Part shown: in pieces, positions 44,953 to 55,909 of the stretch
How the letters are laid out: each line of letters begins with the position of its first letter
How positions within the stretch are numbered: position 1 is the stretch's first letter
Assembly: GCA_021495925.1 (NCBI GenBank)
Contig: JAKEKT010000010.1
Location: forward strand, 372,001-436,000
Direction of reading: 5' to 3'
Length of the DNA stretch: 64,000 nucleotides
DNA from: Diplodia intermedia
Lineage: Eukaryota > Ascomycota > Dothideomycetes > Botryosphaeriales > Botryosphaeriaceae
Made by a program: the position numbers and the translations under genes
The notes under the pieces: model-generated
The model's input: only the letters and a program-made list of their open reading frames with translations
What the model was told of the DNA's origin: nothing
The model's database searches: none

Positions 44953-46560
44953 TTAGCCAAGGTCATACTCATGAAACTCCTCTGGCAAGTCTGTATCAAC
45001 CTTCGTTCCTAGATCGGCGTCCTCTAGGAAGGTCCTGCCAAGCATCTTCTCTGGCAAGTAGTCCTGGATGACTTTCCCATCCAGATAGTCCGGGTTGTAC
45101 TTGTATTCCTTCCCATATCCGAGCTCCTTCATCAGCTTTGTGGGTGCATTACGCAAATGCACGGGCACTGGCAGGCCTGCTATTCCTGGCTCCTGAAGCG
45201 AGGCCATGGCATTGTTGAGGCCGCGATATGCACGCGTCGATTTGGGCGACATGGCCAACGCAACAGTTGCGTGGGCAAGATTGATACGGCACTCGGGCAT
45301 GCCGATTTTCTCGCAAGCAGCGTACGTGGCCGTAGCGAGCGAAAGCATTGTATTGTCCGCCAGGCCCACGTCCTCGGACGCCACGACGATAAGCCGTCTC
45401 GCAACGTACAGTGGATCTTCGCCTGATTGCAGCATTCGCGCCAAGTAATAGAGAGAAGCATTAGGGTCGGAACCACGGATTGACTTGTGAAACGCAGAGA
45501 TGGTATCGTAATGTTGATCACCAGCACGATCGTAGACGAGAGTTTGTGTTAACGACTTCTTGATGGCGTCTTTTGTCATGGACGGTCGAGTAGAAAGGTC
45601 CAGGGCCAGTTCGAGGAGGTTGAGCCCAGTGCGGGCGTCACCGTCGGCAAAGGCGGCGAGGTAGACTAGCATATCATCGTCAACGAGGCTGGTATCGGCA
45701 TTGCCTGCTTCGCGCTCTAGTGCGCGGCGGAGGATGGTCGTGACAGTCTCCTCAGAGAGCTTGGAGAGCGTAAAGGTGCGACACCGTGACAGCAAAGCGT
45801 TCACGACCTTGAAGCTCGGGTTTTCGGTTGTCGCACCAATGAGCGTGACCTGTCCGGCCTCGACAGGCCCCAGGAAAACATCCTGCTGGCTCTTGCTGAA
45901 CCTGTGAATCTCGTCGCAGAATATGATCGTCTTGCGCCCGGTGAGGCCCAACTCATTACGAGCCTCGGCAAAGAGTTTCTTGCATTCAGCTACACCGGAG
46001 CTGGTACTATTGATTTCGACGAACCGACAGCCAGCCGTGTGCGCTATAAGGCGTGCTATTGTGGTCTTGCCAGTTCCCGGTCCCCCCCAGAGGATCATCG
46101 AAGGGACGCGATCCTGCTCGATCAACCCCCGGATTACGCCGTCAGGTCCCACGAGCGCTTGTCCGCAGACATCATCGAGAGTCCTGGGCCTCATGCGCTC
46201 CGCCAGCGGGGCGACCTTTTGGAAGGCATTGGACTTGTTGCGTTTTGGAGATGGCGGCGAGGACCCTGGCTCTGCGGGTTCGACGGGTCTCTTCAAGCCG
46301 CTTGCAGAGGGTTCGGATGGCACCGGAAGCTGTGTCCTGGTGGGCATGGGAGACGTCACCGGCGAGGGCTCGGCATTTTTGGCGGACAGGCTGGAGGGGC
46401 GCTTTGCGGAGGGCGGTTGGAAGAAGCTGGCGACATTGGACTTCTGCGTTGGCGGCGGTGCATTGGTCGGGTCGATTGTGTGGGCCTCGCAGCCTGAATC
46501 GATGTGCTCATTGATGTGGCGTTCTGAGACGGGCTTGGAGCAAATGGGGCAGTCGACCAT
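44953..46560 (-). CDS. MGS1: MGS1/WHIP-type AAA ATPase with UBZ4 finger
   Basis: This single-exon gene encodes 535 residues. Mgs1 (WRNIP1 in animals, RarA in bacteria) is a replication-fork maintenance ATPase that binds ubiquitinated PCNA. The N-terminal UBZ4 finger uses Cys4, Cys7, His19 and Cys24. A Ser/Pro-rich disordered linker follows, then the AAA core: Walker A GGPGTGKTT, Walker B IIFCDEIHR, sensor 1 ATTENPSFKV and arginine finger region RCRTFTL. The C-terminal MgsA-like oligomerisation domain follows (FHKSIRGSDPNASLYYLARM, VASEDVGLADN, PVPVHLRNAPTKLMKELGYG). No transmembrane or targeting signal; nuclear. It is head-to-head with the kynurenine aminotransferase gene. Confidence 0.97.
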   Translation of the reverse strand: MVDCPICSKPVSERHINEHIDSGCEAHTIDPTNAPPPTQKSNVASFFQPPSAKRPSSLSAKNAEPSPVTSPMPTRTQLPVPSEPSASGLKRPVEPAEPGSSPPSPKRNKSNAFQKVAPLAERMRPRTLDDVCGQALVGPDGVIRGLIEQDRVPSMILWGGPGTGKTTIARLIAHTAGCRFVEINSTSSGVAECKKLFAEARNELGLTGRKTIIFCDEIHRFSKSQQDVFLGPVEAGQVTLIGATTENPSFKVVNALLSRCRTFTLSKLSEETVTTILRRALEREAGNADTSLVDDDMLVYLAAFADGDARTGLNLLELALDLSTRPSMTKDAIKKSLTQTLVYDRAGDQHYDTISAFHKSIRGSDPNASLYYLARMLQSGEDPLYVARRLIVVASEDVGLADNTMLSLATATYAACEKIGMPECRINLAHATVALAMSPKSTRAYRGLNNAMASLQEPGIAGLPVPVHLRNAPTKLMKELGYGKEYKYNPDYLDGKVIQDYLPEKMLGRTFLEDADLGTKVDTDLPEEFHEYDLG

Positions 46561-46922
46561 GATGTGTGGGCGGGGCCCAACTGGCGGCGCTGCGAAGAGA
46601 CGCGTCGTGAGCTGAGAGAGGATCTGGGGCGACGCGACGGGCCGTTAGCTTCGCGTCTTTAGCATGTCAGAGCTTCTCGTTCCCGTGCGGAGGGCCCGAA
46701 GTCGGCGTCACCGCCCGGCTAAGGCCGATCACTGGTGCGGGCAAGCACGTAATCGGGCGCGCGCACTGGTGGGTAGGTGGGATGCGAGAAAAGAGTCGCC
46801 AGCAAACCAGCATGAGGCTCACGGTGCTGTCGCTCTCTTCCTCCCTCTCCACCAAGCTTACCCTTCCCTACTCGCGCCTGGACTTTCCCTCAATTGCCCG
46901 CCCTTCTCCGCCCTCGAGAGCT
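46561..46922. promoter_or_regulatory. Short bidirectional promoter region, MGS1 / aminotransferase
   Basis: Only 362 bp lie between the divergent start codons (or 251 bp if the longer aminotransferase start is used). The right half is coding if the upstream ATG at 46812 is used. The region is GC-rich. No specific operator was identified. Confidence 0.5.
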
Positions 46923-48323
46923 ATGTCGGCGACCGCTGCGCGCCGCGATCCGTTCAAGCCCGCCGCAAGAGTGGCGGGCCAGAAGCAGGATGTGTGGTAT
47001 GCATCCCTCTTCCCCCCTCTCTCTCTCCGAGCCCATGGGCAGATACTCATGCCACACACAGGTCGATTGTCAACGAGGCCGCCGCTCAGACGCCCGTTAC
47101 GCCTGTCGTGAACATGGGCCAGGGCTTTTTCGGCTACAACCCCCCGCAGTTCGTCCTTGATGCCGCCAAGGATGCTCTCGACCGCGTCGAGTGCAACCAG
47201 TACTCTCCTACCAAGGTACAGGTGGCAGGTTATAAGAAGCGCAAGTTGTGCTGACTGTGTGAAGGGTCGCCCGAGGTTGAAGAAGGCGTTGGCGGATGCG
47301 TACTCGCCGTTCTTCGGCAAGACGCTGAACCCCGAGACCGAGATCACCATTACCACGGGCGCCAACGAGGGCATGCTCAGCGCGTTCATGGCCTTCGTCG
47401 AGCCCGGTGACGAGGTCATTGTGTTCGAGCCCTTCTTCGACCAGTACATCTCCAACATCGAGATGGCTGGCGGAAAGGTCGTCTACGTGCCCATGCACCC
47501 TCCCAAGGCCGGCGCCACCAAGACCACTTCGGCGGCCGAGTGGACAATTGACTTGAAGGAGTTTGAGGCTGCCATCACCCCCAAGACTCGCATGATCGTC
47601 CTGAACACGCCGCACAACCCGATTGGCAAGGTCTTTTCCAAGGAGGAGCTGCAGGCCATCGGCGACATTTGCGTCAAGCACAACCTCATTGTCCTCTCGG
47701 ACGAGGTCTACGACCGCCTGTTCTACGTCCCCTTCACGCGTATCGCAACCCTGTCGCCCGAGCTTGCCGAGCGCACCATAACCGTCGGATCCGGCGGCAA
47801 GAACTTCTACGCGACGGGTTGGAGAGTTGGCTGGCTGATCGGTCCTGAGCATCTGATCAAGTACGTCAGCGCTGCGCATACCCGCATCTGCTACAGCAGC
47901 GTCAGCCCGTTGCAGGAAGCCACGGCCGTCGCGTTTGAGGAGGCGGACAAGCACAACTTCTGGGACGAGTCCAAGAAGGAGATGAAGGGTAAGATGGACA
48001 AGTTCAATGCCGTCTGGGACGAGCTGGGGCTGCCGTACTCGATTCCGGAGGGTGGCTACTTTGTCCTCGTCAACATGTCCAAGGTGAAGCTTCCCGATGG
48101 CTATGATTTCCCTCCCCATGTGGCCGAGCGCCCCCGCGACTTCAAGCTGTCGTGGTTCCTGATCAAGGAATTCGGCCTCGCGGCTATCCCGCCAACCGAG
48201 TTCTTCACGCCTGGAAACGCGCACATTGTCGAGGACTGGCTGCGGTTCGCCGTGTGCAAGAACGATGATGTTTTGGAGCTTGCCCAGGATAGACTGCGGG
48301 GTCTGCAGAAGTACCTCCAGTAG
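46923..48323 (+). CDS. BNA3: Kynurenine aminotransferase
   Basis: Three exons (46923-46996, 47062-47215, 47265-48323) give 428 residues from the ATG at 46923. An upstream in-frame ATG at 46812 would add 37 residues with several Arg and Ser and a hydrophobic start, a possible mitochondrial presequence. The enzyme is a PLP-dependent class I/II aminotransferase; the family includes yeast Bna3, which makes kynurenic acid from kynurenine, and also acts on other amino acids. The motif TITTGANEGMLSAFMAF, the conserved LNTPHNPIGKVF, the LSDEVYDRL near the cofactor and the PLP lysine in VGSGGKNFYATGWRVGW are clear. The substrate arginine is expected near the C-terminus in WLRFAVCKND. Dual cytosolic and mitochondrial targeting is possible. 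Confidence 0.93.
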
Positions 48324-48775
48324 AAATAAAGATTTCCCTGTTCTGCAGCGAGCATGCATGTGCCACGCATCGGATTCCCATCCGAGCCTGCTCCGATGTC
48401 TCAACATTACGCAACTGAGAAGAAGCAGCTGCGTGAAGCTCTGTCTTGAGCATTCCATGCAAGCTCCCCAGCCACTGACCAACCAGCCCTTTCGACTGCC
48501 GCCGTTGCCGGCGAATGCGCAGCCCGCCGATGAGCTCGTGGTTCGAGCGTTGTCGTTTGGGTTTTGTTTCGCGGAGTAAGGTTGCGCGATCGAGGGGGAT
48601 CCACGGCGGCGGGAGCTATGATACACGACCGACGTCATATGCGGAGGAGCTCACCCAAGCCGCGCAGCTGCCCTGTCGAGCTGTAGAATGCGCCTAAATA
48701 ACAAACCCCTCTTCTCCTGTCATTCTACCTTCCCTCTTTCCTCAACCTCGACTCGTTTCTGTCGAACTCATCCCA
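48324..48775. other. Intergenic, 452 bp
   Basis: This stretch is the 3' UTR of the aminotransferase gene and promoter of the repeat/DUF1295 gene. An AATAAA hexamer sits only 2 bases after the aminotransferase stop (48325-48330). Nothing else is seen. Confidence 0.6.
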
Positions 48776-50788
48776 ATGGCTGAGCAAGACCGCTACGGCT
48801 CCCACTTTGGGGCCAATCCGAACAATCCAGTCAAAGACTCCCCTTCCGTCAACCTCCACAATATCCCTGTCCCTCAGGGCTCTGGCGCGGAACAAGATCG
48901 CTACGGCGGCTGGTTTGGCGGCAAAGGCCCCTCTGCTGACCAGATCCAAGACAAGCTCCCCAAAGCTTCTGGTGCCGAGCAGGACCGCCTTGGCGGCTGG
49001 TTCGGAGGCAAAGGTCCCTCTGCAAGCGACATCAAAGACAAGGCTCATGAAGCTTTGCCACGAACCTCGGGCGCCGAACAAGACCGCTTCGGTGGCTGGT
49101 TCGGTAACAAAGCGCCCTCCGCCGGCGAAATCAAGGAGAAGGCCCAAGATCTTCTGCCAAAGGGCTCAGGCGCCGAGCAAGACCGCTACGGCGGATGGTT
49201 CAGCGGTAAGGGTCCTTCGGTGGACGACGTTTCGAAGCACCTTCCACAGACCTCTGGCGCTGAGCAGGATCGCTACAACGGCTGGTTCGGAGGCAAAGGA
49301 CCTTCTGCAAGCGATATTTCCGAGAAGCTACCCCATACTTCTGGTGCCGAACAAGATCGTTACGGTGGCTGGTTCGGTGGTAAGGGACCGTCCGCAAGCG
49401 ACATCTCAGAGAAGCTACCTCAAACCTCCGGGGCTGAGCAAGACCGTTACGGCAGATGGTTCGGAGGCAAAGGGCCTTCCGCGAGCGACATCTCGGAGAG
49501 GCTACCCCATACTTCTGGAGCTGAACAGGACCGCTATGAAGGATGGTTTGGCGGGAAGCCGATCCCCATAGACAAGATCAACGAGAGGCTACCTCATACG
49601 TCGGGTGCCGAGCAAGACCGCTACGCCTCCCACTTCAGCCGCCGCCCGGATAACCCTGTTCAAGCCATTCCCGGCTCATCCAACTCGAGTTGGTCGACTC
49701 CCAGGAACATTGGTTCCGGTGCAGAGCAGGATCGGTTTGGATCCCACTTCGGGGCTCGCCCCAGCAACCCGATTAACGCTACCGCAGTGGGGCTGCTGCA
49801 GGGGGCTCTACTTCCCTCTTTCGGCCTGCACGCTGGCCTCTCTGCTGTCACGTATGGCGTGGCTCGCTACACAAACCGAGTAGAACTGAAGGACTGGCTT
49901 TGGCCGTCCGGCATGGTTGCCAACGCCTGGTGGAGCGCTGTCGGCACCCGTGTGGTTTATGATGGACTCTCCCTTTCGGACACCTGGTCGACTACCACTT
50001 ACCCGGAGAAGATCCTGCTCACTCAAGTCTCTGCTTGGGGTATCCGCCTCTTCTACCGCATTGCCAGTCGTAGCGTGAAGCGCGGAAGGGACGATCCCCG
50101 CTATGTGACGGTGAAGGAAGAGCGCAGCTTCTGGAACAAGTCCTTCTTCAGCATGTTCCTGCCGGAGGCTGCTTTCCAGACTTTGATCACTCTGCCGTTC
50201 ACACTGCCTTTCCGTGCCGGTATGGAGAGTGCCAGGTCTTCTCCTCTCCCTCAGAATGCTTCCTTCTTCCATAGTCTTGCTGTTCTTCTGTTCACTACCG
50301 GATACGCTTTGGAGGTTCTTGCGGACACCCAACTCGAGTCCCACAAGCAGCGGAAGAGCGAGGAGCTCAACCGTGAGGGCGTCTGGAGCATCGTCAGACA
50401 TCCCAAGTAAGTCCCCAAATATCTGCGTTACAAACCCCATTTGCTGACTGTACGCAGCTACCTCGGCGACGCTCTCATCCACTTCTCATTCCCCGTCCTC
50501 CTTTACAGCGCCGGTATCCTTCATCCGCTCTCCATCCTCGGACCTGTTGCCAACTACGTCTTCCTCCGTTTCATCGGCGGTGACAAGGACAACGAGGCTG
50601 ATCAAGAGTCGCGGTATCCCAAAGAGAACCAGCTCAAGTACCAGCAGCTCATGGAGTACAAGCGCGAGAAGAACAGCTTCTGGCCTAGCCCCCAGGAGAT
50701 CCAAAACAAGTGGACCTGGGCCGTGCTTGCTGCGGGAGCTGGTGGCGTCATCCTTGAGAGAGGCGTTCGCGCGTTCTTGCATGGTTAA
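48776..50788 (+). CDS. AEQDR tandem-repeat protein fused to DUF1295-type membrane domain
   Basis: Two exons (48776-50406 and 50458-50788) give 653 residues. The N-terminal about 345 residues consist of eleven tandem units each starting AEQDR. Units 1, 10 and 11 read AEQDRYGSHF-type with a following PxNP. Units 2 to 9 read AEQDRYGGWFGGKGPS followed by a helical spacer (SASDISEKLPHTSG and variants). The C-terminal about 300 residues are a polytopic membrane domain with several hydrophobic segments and the signature RHPNYLGD, typical of the DUF1295 / steroid 5-alpha-reductase and isoprenylcysteine methyltransferase superfamily; membrane segments such as ALIHFSFPVLLYSAGIL follow it. No signal peptide is visible. 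The exon 2 splice (AA|C) restores RHPNYLGD. The function of either half is unknown to me; this combination is unusual. Confidence 0.93.
48887..49606 (+). repeat. Eight internal AEQDR-GWFGGKGPS coding repeats
   Basis: Units 2 to 9 of the AEQDR array occupy 720 nt, on average 90 nt per unit (28-33 residues). Neighbouring units are strikingly similar in DNA as well as protein, especially units 5 to 8, which suggests recent unit duplication or homogenisation. The flanking units 1, 10 and 11 form a second subtype with SHF in place of GWF. Confidence 0.93.
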
Positions 50789-51878
50789 ACATGCATCGAA
50801 CGTTCTTCTCTCCGGATGGCCTACTAGGCAAAAGGATTGTATTGGAAAATCACAAAAGCTGATGATCACCGGCCCCAAGAGCGACAAAACATCATTGTAC
50901 AGTGATAAAGGCTAAGCATGCCATATTAGGAGTTCAACTATGGAATCAATTCATGGCCGTAAACAAAAAATTCAGCGACTCGCGGTGAATAGGTTGGTCC
51001 TCGAAGCCGAGTGTTTCCTGTGCCTTGCCGCTGTGTGACATTTGCACAGTACGAAGTAATCTAACCCGCATGATGAGAATATTGCAGTGGCTTGCTCTGA
51101 CAGTCGCCAACATCTACGTTCCAGTCGCACCGCAGCGACGACAAGGTTAGTGGCAAGGCTGATGACAGGACTTGGCAGCTGAAAGAGAAGACAAGCCACC
51201 GCCAGTGAAGGATGGCATCTCGTGATGTGGCGCTACGCGTAATCCCATCACCTTGTCGCAGGCCAGCGCCCTGGGACAGGAATAGAACCAGGTGTTCGTT
51301 TTCCGCCGCCCCGCAATCCTGACTTCCACGCAGGAACGTCTTACGATGCGCCCGTTTCTCTTGGCTCCGCCCATTCGAGGTCGCATCCGCATTTCCCCAG
51401 ATAATAGAAGGGCGAATCTCGGTGACGTTGCACGACAATGGCCATTTGGGAAATTGCACATGCGGGTTAAACGGGCCAACATTTTACGAATAGGCACTTG
51501 GATCTCTCTCCGCACAGCATCGCCGCGCAAGTCGCGAAGCCTCATCTTACCTCATTCCTTCCAGCAGAACCATGGCGGTATACGAGAATTGTCTTTCAGC
51601 AGATGTTACGATGCCATCACGGGGTTCCTCCCTCTGCGTCGGTCAGCTGTGACTGACGATGGAGCACCGCAGCCATGAGGGCTGAGCTGATCTGTGTCTG
51701 TTCCCGACCGCACGAGACCGGAGCTGGTGATGATGGAGCGACGAGATATATAACGCAGTGCTCCGATACCACAAGTTGATCTCCATCAAACAAACTCAGA
51801 TCATCGTCTTCAAGCCTCTCTGCCATTGCCACCCATTTCACACCACCACCTCCGCATCCCGATCACACCAAAAAAAAA
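50789..51878. other. Intergenic, 1.09 kb
   Basis: This region is the 3' UTR of the repeat/DUF1295 gene and promoter of the secreted protein gene. A TATATAA motif occurs at 51747-51753. No gene is seen. Confidence 0.55.
51747..51753 (+). promoter_or_regulatory. TATA box candidate for the secreted protein gene
   Basis: TATATAA lies 126 bp upstream of the start codon, in a stretch otherwise of mixed base composition. TATA boxes are common in strongly induced secreted-protein genes of fungi. The distance fits if the leader is about 95 nt. Confidence 0.5.
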
Positions 51879-52508
51879 ATGCTCTTCACCACCCTCACCA
51901 TCGCCGTCCTCTCGGGCGCCACCTTGGCCGCCGCCCTGCCAAGGGCCGCCAACCCACCGACGGGCACGCTCGAGCGCCGCGGGTGCCAGACGCTGTACCC
52001 GACGCACCTCTTCCAGATCCTGCAGGACGAGCCGGAGCACAACACGGGCGACCACGACTACGTGTACACGGCGCAGGGCGAGCGCAAGACGTCGCAGTGG
52101 GTGACGGAGCTGCAGTTCGCCAACATCCCCGCCGACGCGGCGCAGCGCGGGTCCTGCAACGTCGAGCTCTTCTTCAAGGCGGGCCTCCACGGCGGCGGCC
52201 CCAACGGCCCGCCCGGCGTCGAGACGACGGGCGGCACGCCCGAGAACCCGACCAGGCTGGACTTCTTCACCGTCGACAGGGACGTCGATGTGGCGAGGGA
52301 TTCGTGGTTGGATCACCCCGGGAAGGTTGCGAACGTGGGCACGCAGATCGTCGCGGCGAGTGCGACGCAGGACACGCGGCTGACGCCTGTCACGGGCGCG
52401 TGCAAGGAGACGCTGAATTACCTGATCGAGGTCGAGGGCGACAGGGCTGGCAGTGTCGCGTGGTTCCAGAGCGACATGTATGGGTTGAGGCTGACGTACG
52501 GCTGCTGA
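51879..52508 (+). CDS. Small secreted protein, possible But2 C-terminal-like domain
   Basis: This single-exon gene encodes 209 residues. The first 18-20 residues (MLFTTLTIAVLSGATLAAA) are a clear signal peptide, and the RR at 33-34 is a likely Kex2 processing site, leaving a mature protein beginning GCQTLYPTHLF. The mature protein has four cysteines (GCQ, SCNVEL, ACKETL, TYGC), consistent with two disulfides, and ends WFQSDMYGLRLTYGC, a pattern I associate with the But2 C-terminal domain family of fungal secreted proteins. That family has no defined activity in this setting. The start is preceded by nine A residues. It opens a run of secreted and surface genes. The family call is moderate; secretion is strong. 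Confidence 0.8.
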   Translation: MLFTTLTIAVLSGATLAAALPRAANPPTGTLERRGCQTLYPTHLFQILQDEPEHNTGDHDYVYTAQGERKTSQWVTELQFANIPADAAQRGSCNVELFFKAGLHGGGPNGPPGVETTGGTPENPTRLDFFTVDRDVDVARDSWLDHPGKVANVGTQIVAASATQDTRLTPVTGACKETLNYLIEVEGDRAGSVAWFQSDMYGLRLTYGC

Positions 52509-53090
52509 GCGGATGGAGTGGCTTGATGTGTGCGGGCGAGGGGTGGGCGGGGGACTTTTGAAGCTTTCGATGCACGGTACGGATCTTCTGCCTTTGTTTT
52601 GGGAGAGCCTCCTTATAGGTACGCTTCGTGCCTGGATACACTGCCTGTCCTTACCATTGATGGGGCTCCGGGTATTCTTGGTCTTACTCAAAAATACGGA
52701 GAACTTTGCAGACCTGCTATCTCTGTCTATGCTGCCGTGCATGTTTTTATGGGGGCTCTTACAACACTTAAAGCAACCGATGCTCGGATCCATCCCATAA
52801 TCAGTCGAGAGATGACTATTGTTGTCACAGATAGATCGATTAGTGTAATGTTACACCCAAAGCCTTGCATCATCAGCATGTTCACAAGGAGGTAAGATAT
52901 GCGAATGATCATGATTTGAACTTAGTAACTGAGGCTCCAGCGACCCAGTGCGTTAGAGATGTAGAAAAGGTTCTAGGAATACAATGTCGATACAAGAATA
53001 GAATGTCATCCACCAACTTCCCCCAGCCCCGGATGTGCCGGTCCAGGTTCCAGTGGCCGCCGGAGCCACGGTTTGTTGTAGAGCAAGCGT
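52509..53090. other. Convergent intergenic, 582 bp
   Basis: This stretch contains the 3' ends of the secreted protein gene and the pectate lyase gene. Nothing else is seen. Confidence 0.6.
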
Positions 53091-53908
53091 CTAGCAAGCG
53101 TGGACGGAGGCGCACTTGCAGTGGTCGCTGACACCGGAGCTGATCTCGGTGGGCTCCTTGCCGCTGTTGTTGGCCTTGAACTCGGTGCAGGACTTCTTGA
53201 CGGAGGTGGCGCAGGTGCCGGTGATGGTGGCAACTGATCAGGCGTCGCGTTAGCAGTGTCCACGTGGCGGAAAATCGAGGGCTCGGACTTACCATCACCG
53301 TAGTTGGAGTTGATGCCGGCGAGGAGCTTGCCGTTGTAGGCCTTGACATTCTTGATGGTGACGTTACGCTGGCCCATCCTCTTGCAGTTTCCGCACGAGC
53401 GGTAGAGCTTGCCGAAGTCGGTGACGGTGAAGCCATCGATGATGATGGAGCCGACACCGTTCTGCTGGATGACCTTGTCACTGGCACCGCGAGCACCGCC
53501 GCCAATGACCTTGCCGTTGCCGTTGCCCTTGAAGCTGAGAGCATCCTCGCAGACGGCAGTCCACCAGACGTTCTCGATGGTGCAGGAGCCCTTGCAGTGG
53601 ACGCCCTCGATCTGATCGGCGCCGATGATGGCGTTCTTCAGGGTGGCGCCGTCTTCGAGGACGAAGACAGCATCGTCGTCACTGCCCTCGGCCTGGCCAG
53701 TGCAGGAGACACCACGGCCGTAGGTCTTCATGCCACCGTCGAAGGTGCCGGAGAAGGTTTTGGCCGCGCTGTACTTGACGTTGCCCTTGGAGGCGGGGAT
53801 GGGGAAGTTCGAGCGGCGAACGAGGTCGTAGCCGAAGGTGTCATCGGCAGGGACGGCGAGGACGCCGGTGGCGGCCAGAAGGGGGAGGACGAAGAACTTG
53901 GAGAACAT
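53091..53908 (-). CDS. Secreted pectate lyase, PL3 family
   Basis: Two exons (53908-53293 and 53233-53091) give 252 residues. Pectate lyases cleave polygalacturonate of plant middle lamellae by calcium-dependent beta-elimination. The N-terminus (MFSKFFVLPLLAATGVLA) is a signal peptide and an RR at 31-32 is a likely Kex2 site. The PL3 pattern is clear: GGMKTYGRGVSC, LEDGATLKNAIIGADQ, EGVHCKGSCTIENVWWTAVCEDA and the disulfide-rich end with SVSDHCKCASVHAC-type sequence. The parallel beta-helix is suggested by repeated short beta-strand-like segments (VIQQNGVGSIIIDGF, NVTIKNVKAY). It belongs to the plant-facing secreted group in this part of the window. A TATA box candidate lies 141 bp upstream. 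Confidence 0.95.
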
Positions 53909-54048
53909 TTTGTTTTTGGAGTGGAAAGGCAAAAAATACGATCGCAGATCGATGAAATGAGTGTGTAAGAAAAGAGTGAATGTGGTAAAAGAGTGACGAG
54001 GAGGACTGTGCTGCTGGGTGGAAGTGTGATGGTGCCATCGGGCTGGCA

Positions 54049-54056
54049 CTTTTATA
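54049..54056 (-). promoter_or_regulatory. TATA box candidate for the pectate lyase gene
   Basis: On the minus strand TATAAAAG occurs at 54056-54049, 141 bp upstream of the pectate lyase ATG. This matches the canonical TATA box and is consistent with an inducible secreted enzyme. Confidence 0.55.
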
Positions 54057-55909
54057 TCAGCATTTAACGAGACATCACAAAGTGCAGAGTGGTAGCTTCG
54101 TGACTTGAAACTTCCAAGACGTCCCAACGAGAGCAGCGTGTGTTTTGCAATCTATATCGCTTGGCGGGGCGGTGTTTTCGTAGCGTGCGGGCAGAGACGA
54201 GGAGCAGGGGTGGAGAAGGCGATCAGGGCGGGACTCTGGAAATTTCCGGACTGCAGCGATGCGACACACTCCCGCCGGCCATCCTGATCAAGTGTCCTTG
54301 GCCGCGCTTGGCAGAGTCAGAGTCGCTAAGCGGAGGAGGTAGCGCATCGGGAACGGCATAGGGAACCAATTCATCGAACCCGGGGCAACTTAAGCTTGGC
54401 TTCCTACCTTAATCACTGCGGCGGGAACTGTCCACCTCTCGCGACCACTCCACAGGCCCCGGGCTTCTGGCCATCCCGCTCTCCTCAAGCCCTCTTGGCC
54501 TTGCTTGGCAGCGTCGCTTGATGGTTGAAACACAGGCGCTCGGTCCGAATCATTCCGCTGCTCGTATTCCTACTCCAGGCGACGGCCAAGTCCGCTAGCT
54601 GGCCGTGGGGCCGGCATTTTCTTCAGGCCATTGTCGTTTGCCGGGGAAGTCCGATGCGATGGATTCGAGGGACAGCACGCACTATCCGGAAACGTATAAC
54701 GCCCAAGTCAAATTGCCCAGCAGAGGTGGTGATACGCCAAACGCACCTTCCGTTACCGTCGCCTGAGACCAAGGCGGTTGTCCAGATAGCCTCGCCCCAG
54801 ATCTCGCTTGGCACTGCTTCTGTTCTCCATACTCCTCAGTCTTTCCAGAATGCAGCTCTCCGCTCCGCTCCGGAAAGGGGGCACCCTTGCTGCTCCCGGC
54901 CGAAAGCACAGCCACGCCGAAGCAGACTGCAGCCCAAGGGCGCTATAGTATGGTATTATGAGAAAAACTTTGGCGGTAGCGGATGTTGGGAGGCGGGTCG
55001 GGAGATTAGTCGTCGGAATCCGCGGGCCACCAGACAGACCTGCAAGAAGACTCTCTTCTTTCCATAGTGGCCTCTCAGCCCGTGTCACCTTGGCGGCGGC
55101 ATTGGAAACGGGCATTGGCCGCATCACCACTCCACTTTACACTGTCTTGACTCGGCAGATGTTCTGACAAACATATCGTCTGCAGCTTCCTCGACATGGC
55201 GGTCTCCACCATGTACTATAGGATATTAAGGGGAGTCAAAGTCGGTGAGTGGTGCGTCGCGCTCTCGGCCTTTTCTTCTCAGGACCGCCACTGTAGAAGG
55301 AAGCTCTCACCAGGTCACTGTCTCCTACTACGTTCTTGTCGTCATCTGCGCAAAAGTCTCAACCAAACGTGCTAGGTTTCTCATAGGAGAGGAAGGAATG
55401 ACTGAGCACCGGACTTGCGGCTTCGGGCTACAGTGATTGGAGGCTTCGGGGCTAGCTGGTTTGCGGACCGACGGAAGTGTGAGCGAGCATACATCCGTTG
55501 TCCCACTGCTCAGTTCTGAACCTTCCTTTTTGCCTCAGTTACCCTTTAGTGTCACATATTGCGTTGTTAACAGGACCGGCCACGATCTGAACCAATTGAG
55601 GGAAAAAGTACATGGAGTACGGGCAACACTAAGAAAAGGACTGCTCGACCCCTTTTCCGTTACGCGACATGCCAACAATTCGAGCCGAACATCCGAGCAC
55701 CTTGAGTGCTACAAAGAAGAGTAGCGATAGAGCATTCTCCATGGGCAAAGGCATGTCGTCTTCAGAAGCTTCGTGAGGACAGCGAGTCAAAGCTTGGCGG
55801 TGCCGCAAAACCGGATAAGCGATGCAGACGCAAGCTTTTTGCCTGATTGGGAAGCGGCCATGCCCGAAGCGGCAGCCAGAGCGAAGTGGATCGGGGGGCC
55901 TCCGCCGAT

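Noticed and set aside
47208..48638. 476-codon minus-strand frame
   Set aside because: It is an antisense shadow of the kynurenine aminotransferase; no family resemblance.
53264..53968. 234-codon plus-strand frame
   Set aside because: It is antisense to the pectate lyase gene.
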